A DNA stretch of 64,000 nt. Origin: Lycorma delicatula. Its lineage: Eukaryota > Arthropoda > Insecta > Hemiptera > Fulgoridae. The notes under the pieces are model-generated. The model was given only the letters and a program-made list of their open reading frames with translations, did no database searches and was not told where the DNA came from. Positions 57,851 to 64,000 of this stretch are shown piece after piece. The first letter of the stretch is position 1. Each line of letters begins with the position of its first letter. Both the position numbers and the translations under genes were made by a program. The stretch is taken from assembly GCF_047948215.1 (NCBI RefSeq), contig NC_134455.1, positions 71,759,689 through 71,823,688 of the forward strand, in the 5' to 3' direction.

Positions 57851-58343
57851 CTCAATAAAAAAATTATTTTCGTTATCATCCATACGTAATTGTTACAGGT
57901 GCCAGTCAGAACAAAACGGGAATATAGAGGAGTTAATTTCTACTCGGCGTTTTCTCTTTAAAGTAAATTATAGACATTCAACAGATTTATACATTGCTTC
58001 GAAGAAACAGAATTTATATTTTTCACGAAACTTGAAACAGTGTATCTTTTTTCCAATTGAATTTATTTTGATTGTAATAAAATTGTGTTTAATTTTCATT
58101 GGTATAGTTTTATTTTTATATGCACTGAAAAAAGTACTACGAAAAATAAATAATTGTTGCATTTTTTCAGATATTAGTTTTGATTGTTCCACACGTAATA
58201 ACGCGGGGAACAATCAAAACTCAGGCTTTAGGTTATTATTTTTACTTTTTTTACTGTTATTCCTTATTAGAAACTCCTCGAATTATCCTCTCGCAAGATG
58301 TAATGTAATTCATACTTTCAACCCACAACTGTCTTTTCAATAA
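57837..58343 (+). CDS. unrecognised 168-codon open frame, possibly membrane segment
   Basis: This is one of the longest frames not explained by a transposable element. It has no ATG start: the frame is counted from GTG inside the tail of the SINE head, so any true start or splice site lies further in. It contains CYRCQSEQNGNIEEL, a hydrophobic stretch around residues 70-98 (FPIEFILIVIKLCLIFIGIV) and another around 133-145 (LLFLLFLLLFLI). I recognise no family. An inverted repeat lies inside it. AT-driven F/L/I/K composition makes a chance frame likely; a host exon or a decayed element gene is possible. Confidence 0.18.
   Translation: MKYFHSIKKLFSLSSIRNCYRCQSEQNGNIEELISTRRFLFKVNYRHSTDLYIASKKQNLYFSRNLKQCIFFPIEFILIVIKLCLIFIGIVLFLYALKKVLRKINNCCIFSDISFDCSTRNNAGNNQNSGFRLLFLLFLLLFLIRNSSNYPLARCNVIHTFNPQLSFQ
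58176..58221. repeat. 15-bp perfect inverted repeat
   Basis: agttttgattgttcc at 58176-58190 pairs exactly with 58207-58221 around a 16-base loop. It could mark a small fold-back insertion. Confidence 0.95.
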
Positions 58344-58429
58344 GACTCATTCTCTACTTAAGTAAAGCAATTTTATTTATTTATTAAAAGTATGAGTCTC
58401 AAGTTAGGAGATATTTTCGTTATTTTACT

Positions 58430-59049
58430 GGAATTATAGCTTTGCTGAAAGAAGGAAAGTATAGTAATCAGTCAAAAAATAAGGTATTTTTTTTTTTTTG
58501 CATTTCTCGATGTTTCATGACACAGTGATCCCAAAAAGCAAAAAAAAAAAGCTGCAGGTGAGATAATGTTCGTACGTATTGTATGTACGTGTGTTGGCGT
58601 GTTCGAAGCTTAATAACTTTTGATAAAATAAGTCGATTTTCAAAAAAATTTGAAAATAGATTCCGAGAGATGGGGCAATTTGTTGATATATTTTTGGAGA
58701 GTAGATATTTTTTGAAATTAATTTTTTAAAAATCCGGAAACAAACCCCAATTTCTATTAATCTACTGAACATGTGTGCATGCTTATCTTACTTTTTTTTA
58801 AAAATTTGTCGCATAATTCCCTCTTTCCCCCAAATCGGAAAAAACTATCTTTTTATTTATTGTGTATTATTTTACCGATATTTATTTTTATGTGTTCCTA
58901 GTAACGCAATTAGCAATGAAAGTGACGCCAAAAAATTGTTTGTGGGCAATATTGATTGGGGGTTGGGGATCTTATCAAAGTTTGAAAATATCAATTTCTG
59001 GTTGTTTTAAAACTTTTTTGTTTACGTTTTTTAGACTTTTAATAATAAT

Positions 59050-59083
<34 letters not shown>

Positions 59084-59140
59084 TAATGCAGTACATTTTC
59101 ATCGCCCCCACCGCAAAAAATAGATCATCACATTTTATTG
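58430..59140 (+). repeat. repeat family C, copy at 58 kb
   Basis: Same order of blocks as 52860-53440 (gctgaaagaaggaaagtata, gtaatcagtcaaaaaataag, catttctcgatgtttcatga, ccctctttcccccaaatcgg). It contains an (AAT)n run at 59051-59082, at the place where the 27.4-kb copy also has one. Confidence 0.75.
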
Positions 59141-59146
59141 GTTACT

Positions 59147-60500
59147 AGCGTACCCCGTCGCGACTTCGCCCACAAAATAGATGTAGCTTCACTCGCAATG
59201 CTTTTTTAATATAAACAATTTAAGATAAACAAAAAATTTATTACAATCCCAAATCTAGCATCCCTCATCACGTCTTCGCCCGTGCTCTATAGGTACTTGC
59301 CTTCCCGTCACGATCAGAGGGTCATGGCTCGCTTCGCTCTCCCTTCCCGTTTTTTCTCCCGTTTTCCTTTCCCTTTTCTTCTCCCGTTTCTGTATTCCTT
59401 ACTTCCCTTTTCCCTTCCTCTTCCCCAATTTCCCTTTCCTCCTTCCTCTCTTCAACTTTTTTATTTTTTCCATTTTTATTTTCTTTTCCCGTTTACTCCT
59501 TTTTTATTTTTTTACATTTTCCTCTTCTTCCCATTTTACCCTCTTCACTTTTATCTTTTTCGACTTTTCCCTATTTCCCTTTTCAAATTTTTCCCTTTCT
59601 TCCTTCTTCCACGGTTATCGATTCCAGTTGGTTTTCAATGAATTTCGGTATAGGTTCATTTTGCCGCTAAGCAGAAATCATGGCAATATTCTTAATTATT
59701 ACTAATTTAAAAACAAAGCCTTTTCTGAACACATGTTTATTATGAATTTCTATCATTATTTAAAACACAGAAATACAGCTGTAAAATTTAACGGCATTCT
59801 TCTGCAGCACTCATACACTCATTCTGTCGCTCACTGCGCGCACACGATGTATTAATATTACTTACTTGACAAATATAATGAATTACTTCATTTTCATGTT
59901 TTACCTACGCTTTTAATCTCAACCAATTTTTTTGCATCTGACATCTTTAATTATTTGCTTTACATATTCTATTTTTTAAATTTAATTATTTGTTTTAAAT
60001 TTAATTTAATATTATTTTATTTAATTTTAATTAAATTTATTTAACCCTCTTCCGCTTCCCCCATTTTTCTTTCCCCTTCCTCTTTCCTCTTTTTTCCATT
60101 TTCCCTTTCTTCCCTTTTACCTTTTTCGATTTTTCCTTATTTCCCTTTTCCGATTTTTCCCTTTCTTCCTTCTTCACCGCGCGTACATCGGTCCAGTAGT
60201 TTCTTCGTCTATAGCGGACACACATATCGGAAACATTGCAATGTAGTCGTAAAATATTTAGTATAGTGTATGTTGCTTTTACGTACAACAGATAGCGCTG
60301 TTAACACGAAATTTAGTTTTTCATCGATTTGAACCCCTTAAAATAAAAATTTCGCAAAATCATTTTTTAGTGCACGCCTACATAAAGATGTGAAGGTATC
60401 CTGAAAATTTCAAATCTCTACCTGTAAGAGTTTTGGTTGTACGTTGATTATGAGTTGGTGAATCAGTCAGGACATTCTCTTTTATTTAAGAGATGCATTT
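59147..60500 (+). repeat. dispersed repeat with long pyrimidine tracts
   Basis: It starts actagcgtaccccgtcgcga and is GC-rich to about 59345. Long C/T tracts follow at 59335-59610 and 60045-60180. It ends around 60405-60480 with aatttcaaatctctacctgt, aagagttttggttgtacg and gaatcagtcaggacattc, a typical dispersed-repeat tail. Frames through the tracts are compositional artefacts. Confidence 0.55.
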
Positions 60501-60539
60501 TTCTGTGGATTATTTAATTTTTTTTACTTTTAACATAGT

Positions 60540-60720
60540 AAAAGTAGAAACCAATAAAATTTCTTGATTGGTGATTTTTGAGGTGAGAAAGTAAAAAAAA
60601 TTCGAGTTCATTGAATTTTTTAAACGTTTATTTTTTCATTTATTCAAACGTATACTGATAATTTTACGATAAAACTTCATAAATTAGCCCCCTCCAAAAA
60701 TCTTACAATCAAACTATGTT
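60540..60720 (+). repeat. repeat family C, tail fragment
   Basis: tttttcatttattcaaacgt, then tactgataattttacgataa, aacttcataaattagccccc matches the tails at 27.7 and 53.6 kb. Confidence 0.6.
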
Positions 60721-61369
60721 GCTGATATGTATAATGCGCCCGTGTTCACGCAGTCACCAAAACATATATATTTATAAATACATACTTATGTAGACTTCTA
60801 CACACCAGACGTTATAGATGATTTAGATTTAACAAGTTTTATTTCAAATAAATACTACAGAATTAATTTTACGCAATTTATAATTAACATATAAGCTTAC
60901 TAAAATAGACGGAAGATTTCCCAGCAATCGTGCTTAAATCGCGGTGATGACATGTACTCCGTGATGGTGCAGTTTAGTAGGAGTAAACAGAAATACTGTA
61001 AAACCTGTTTACATTGAGCCAGAACCAACATTCTGCTTTAACGTTTCGCAATTGAAATTCTATTCGGTACGTGACCCATAGATTCAACTGTGCTACAGGG
61101 AATTAAGGGGTAACAATCGTATCTGTCTACAACGGTGTTTTATAACAGTCATACAATATCCTTTAAAAATAATACTGACAGTAATATTACAATAATGTAA
61201 TGTAATATAACATTCGTAATGCAACCAGCTTTATAAACGTATTATCATTTTTCAGACCTACATAATAATTAAGTTATTTATTTACCATTGCATACTTAAA
61301 AATATATTTTTTTAAAGTAATAAATATTTTTTATGGTAACTATAATTATAGTAAAACAAAAAAAAAAAT
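60721..61369. other. spacer, slightly less AT-rich, nothing recognised
   Basis: Contains mixed-composition text at 60910-61130 without an open frame or known motif. Confidence 0.4.
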
Positions 61370-62069
61370 GATGTAGACACAACACGACTTCCTTGTATGC
61401 CTATTAAATTACATATAGACATTTTTTTTTTTTTGAATGAAAAGTACATAAAACTTTATTTTATTAATTACTTCTGATATATATTTTTTTATTTTCTTGT
61501 TTTTATCGAATTATATTTATTGTACAATTGTTTTTACAATCACCGGTTAATAATCATTAATAAATCAATATATTTAAATAAAAAAAAGTTAAAAAAAAGG
61601 TGATGAAATACGATTCGAAGGATGCGCCTTCCCCTTGCAAGATCCAAATATTTAATTAATTAAAATTTGATTTGGCTATAACTCTTGATCCAATGAAAAT
61701 AAATATCATTGCATTATTTCTGCAGTAATAACTGCAGTACTGTATAACTGCAGTATTACTCTGAAGTTAAGAAAAATTCCAAAATCCAACCGGTTTGTAA
61801 TTTTGGGCTTTTTTGGACACTTTTGGTCAGTCGATTGCAATCAAAAGGGAAGGTACACAAATAGATGTTTCAACAGTCTTAAATCCAAAATTACAACATC
61901 ATACGGCTAATCGTTCTTGAATTATGAGAGATACGTACATACAGACGTCACGCCGAACTATTCATAGCGGATTCAAGGATGGTCAAAATCGATATTTGTT
62001 GAAATCTGAAAACCGAAATTTTTGCGATCGTAAAGGAAGTAAAGGAAAATTTCTATGAAAAGGAAGTAA
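61370..62069 (+). repeat. repeat family A, copy at 61 kb
   Basis: It starts gtagacacaacacgacttcc and ends near gcgatcgtaaaggaagtaaa. It runs colinear with 44037-44730 through gcgccttccccttgc, gatttggctataactcttga, ttttgggcttttttggacac, gtcgattgcaatcaaaaggg and gacgtcacgccgaac. Confidence 0.8.
61724..61760. repeat. imperfect inverted repeat in family A copy
   Basis: agtaataactgcagt (61724-61738) pairs with actgcagtattact (61747-61760) except for one extra base. The 44-kb copy lacks this structure, so it arose in this copy. Confidence 0.8.
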
Positions 62070-62427
62070 GGTTTTTAACTTTAAATTATGGAACAGCTCT
62101 GTTTATAATTAAAATGTTTCATTAAACGATTTATTTAACTCATTCTTGATGTCTGCCATTCTGTTGGTGACGAAAACGTAACCGTTTGCCATCAATTTTT
62201 AGAATGTTTCACCATTAGCTAGTAAGCTCAAAATTAGCACAAAATGTATAATTGAAGACAATGAAATTTGGTTCTAACATTTTCACGAATGAATTGTTTT
62301 CAATAGAAAATTAGTTATTTCAGCGACATACTATTTCAAACGTACTCGAAGTTGACCAAGAGAGGTAGAGAGATGAGAGAGAGTGTAAGAGTGGGTAGTA
62401 ATCTGTTAACATGCTTCATCTACTACT

Positions 62428-62634
62428 ATGTTGATTTTCTTGATGTTGTCATTCAAGTCTCGGCTCAATGACATCATCGGAAAAGTTTCACGGCAGTACT
62501 TCTTTATGTTAATGATGTGTTTGTTTAGTGGTGCTGCACTATGTAAGTTACTTAAGTTCCATACGGAACCTCAAACTGAGGTTGACAATTTCTTTCTATT
62601 GTTTAAGAAGTATTCTTCAGAGGGTCTGAATTAA
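62428..62634 (+). CDS. unassigned 68-codon frame
   Basis: It reads MLIFLMLSFKSRLNDIIGKV, then FFMLMMCLFSGAALCKLLKF and ends KKYSSEGLN. The hydrophobic segment with small residues (CLFSGAALC) and the mixed polar ends look more protein-like than most frames here. A fragment of a chemoreceptor or other membrane protein is conceivable but not supported by any motif. No convincing splice sites are seen. It lies between two opposed family A copies. Confidence 0.15.
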   Translation: MLIFLMLSFKSRLNDIIGKVSRQYFFMLMMCLFSGAALCKLLKFHTEPQTEVDNFFLLFKKYSSEGLN

Positions 62635-62677
62635 ATTTTGTAATAATTTTGTGTAGTACTATAATTTTTGCCAATCC

Positions 62678-62745
62678 GCCGATTTCCGTGGCAAAGTAGG
62701 AACATCTCGGGCTTTCGTTGCAAGTTCATTCCAAGTACAGTTTTA
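62678..62745 (+). mobile_element. degenerate SINE tRNA-like head
   Basis: TGGCAAAGTAG (62689-62699) fits the A box. Then catctcgggctttcgttg parallels catctcggccttttatccg of the 51-kb SINE. The B box is decayed (aagttcattcc, 62722-62732). Confidence 0.5.
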
Positions 62746-62874
62746 AGTTTTCATTTCGGAGGTCCAAAGTTATTATTTCTTATTTCGATAGTCATGAACC
62801 GAATCTTTCCCATAAAATGAATGGTGCGTGAACTTGTTTATTGCATATGCTCATATACACATTGTTTATTGTAT

Positions 62875-63398
62875 TTCCTTGTACGAAGAATAGGAAGTAT
62901 TGTGATCGCAAAAAATGTCGGTTTTCAGATTTCAACGGGAATATCCATTTTCACCATCACTGAATCCACTTTGACTAGTTTCTGCGTGACGTCGGTGCGT
63001 ATCTGAAATTTTCCAAAAGAAGTTTTTTATATTTTTTGTTTTTTTGAGTACATCAGTTTAAAAATGGATACAACTAATATACTTGCTGGGTTCAACTCAA
63101 ATAGATGGGTCTTAATGAAATAGATGGGTCTTACAAGGAGAAGAGACATCAGTTTGAATCAAACATCATCTCCCGTTTTTTTAGGTTTTTTTTTAAATTT
63201 AAATATGTTGATTTATTAATAATTATTAATCTCTGATTGTAAAAAAAATACACGATAAATAATAATAATAAAAAGAAAAAACATGATAAAATATCAGAAG
63301 TTATTAATGACATAAAGGTTTCTGTACTTCTCATTTTAAAAACATTTGTGCATGAAATTTAACAGGCGTACAAGGAAGTCATGTGGTGCCCACATAAG
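62875..63398 (-). repeat. repeat family A, shortest copy with clear inverted ends
   Basis: ttccttgtacg at 62875-62885 and cgtacaaggaa at 63367-63377 are exact inverted termini. Outside the right one lies gtcatgtggtgcccacat, the family start. In reverse it follows the 61-kb copy (gacgtcacgc, ggattcagtgatggt, gttgaaatctgaaaaccg, gcgatcacaatacttcc). Confidence 0.8.
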
Positions 63399-63625
63399 AT
63401 TTATTTCTTAATTTAAACACATTCATTTGCTTATAATTGTTAATCCTTGATTGAAAAAAAAACATAATAATAATTTGAATAATTATAATAAATAATTATT
63501 CAATAATAACAATAAAAAAAGAGATATGAAAAAATCCGAAGTTATTAGTGAAACAAAATTTTATTTGCTTTTAAAAAAGTGAATATATAATTTAATAGGC
63601 AGTATTATAACATATGTGTATATGT
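63399..63625 (-). repeat. partial duplication of family A first third
   Basis: This repeats in the same (minus) orientation the first ~215 bp of the neighbouring copy: cctattaaatta, ataacttcggatttttt and tcaaggattaacaattata. It stands head to tail with that copy. Confidence 0.65.
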
Positions 63626-64000
63626 AATAGATTTGGTGAAACATCTGATTATTTAATATTATTTGAAAACTATAATTTAAAATCGTATTATTTTTGGATT
63701 TTCTAGTTTAATTTCTGTTTAATTTTATTTAATTCTGTAATTTCTGTTTAATTTTATCTACATTAAATTTAACTGCAGAGTGATTGAAAAATAGATCCTC
63801 ACAAGAACAACATATACATTGAGGCATACATGCTTGACTTTAATAAAATGCTAGAATTCTTATCCTTTAGTTAATTACTTCTCTGATATTGTCAGACAAT
63901 ATTCTTCCTAAGTCGGAGTTTGATCATCATTTCGTTTATTTGTTTATTGTTGCCAATCATTTAATCGATCATTGGTTTGATATAATTCTTCTGATCTTAA
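63626..64000. other. AT-rich window end, nothing recognised
   Basis: Contains short direct repeats (ttctgtttaattttat at about 63713 and 63741). Confidence 0.5.

Noticed and set aside
59282..60288. Frames of 119 (plus) and 83 (minus) codons
   Set aside because: Both read through C/T tracts, giving P/F/L or K/G/E-rich nonsense.
1..64000. CRISPR arrays, bacterial operons, endosymbiont insertion or ribosomal RNA
   Set aside because: No regularly spaced identical repeats, no dense ORFs with ribosome binding sites, and no rRNA-like sequence; the R1 relic is not inserted in rDNA.

Overview
The window is AT-rich eukaryotic DNA, most consistent with intergenic or deep intronic sequence of an insect with a large, repeat-filled genome. 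An insect is suggested by an R1-type LINE with a CCHC zinc knuckle, long-TIR mariner relatives, tRNA-derived SINEs with pol III A and B boxes, and LINE 3-prime ends and DDE transposases of types common in hemipteran genomes. A hemipteran is my best guess, from family resemblance only. There are no bacterial operons, ribosome binding sites or complete cellular genes.

Layout. 0-2 kb: hAT transposase remnant, a pyrimidine-rich dispersed repeat with a 116-bp tandem duplication, and an inverted repeat. 3.6-6.4 kb: repeat tails and a long decayed DDE transposase (minus). 7-8.5 kb: GC-richer R1 LINE (minus). 9.4-10 kb: dispersed repeat. 10.6-14.1 kb: 5-prime truncated LINE (minus) abutting a decayed mariner-like element with terminal inverted repeats of about 460-530 bp. 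14.6-18.4 kb: LINE ends and local tandem repeats. 22.0-22.7 kb: second copy of the 10.6-kb LINE. 24-27.9 kb: dispersed repeats. 27.9-28.8 kb: decayed reverse transcriptase (plus). 31.7-33.8 kb: two decayed copies of a transposase-like family common in arthropods that I cannot name. 34.26 kb: one 64-nt candidate host exon with a signal-peptide-like reading frame. 35.0-35.8 kb: a fold-back MITE with a TA target duplication, related to the 11.7-kb mariner ends. 41-47 kb: mariner relics and several dispersed repeats. 49.8-55.1 kb: two LINE relics (minus), one with a SINE inserted, and further SINEs. 57-64 kb: more SINE heads, an unrecognised 168-residue ORF, and several copies of two unclassified repeat families.

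Nothing here works together as a pathway. The content is a record of insertions, truncations, nesting and decay. The best biological leads are the fold-back MITE, palindromes at both 5-prime truncation points of one LINE family, the paired relics at 31.7-33.8 kb, and the isolated candidate exon. All family names come from reading translated sequence by eye; no search was run.
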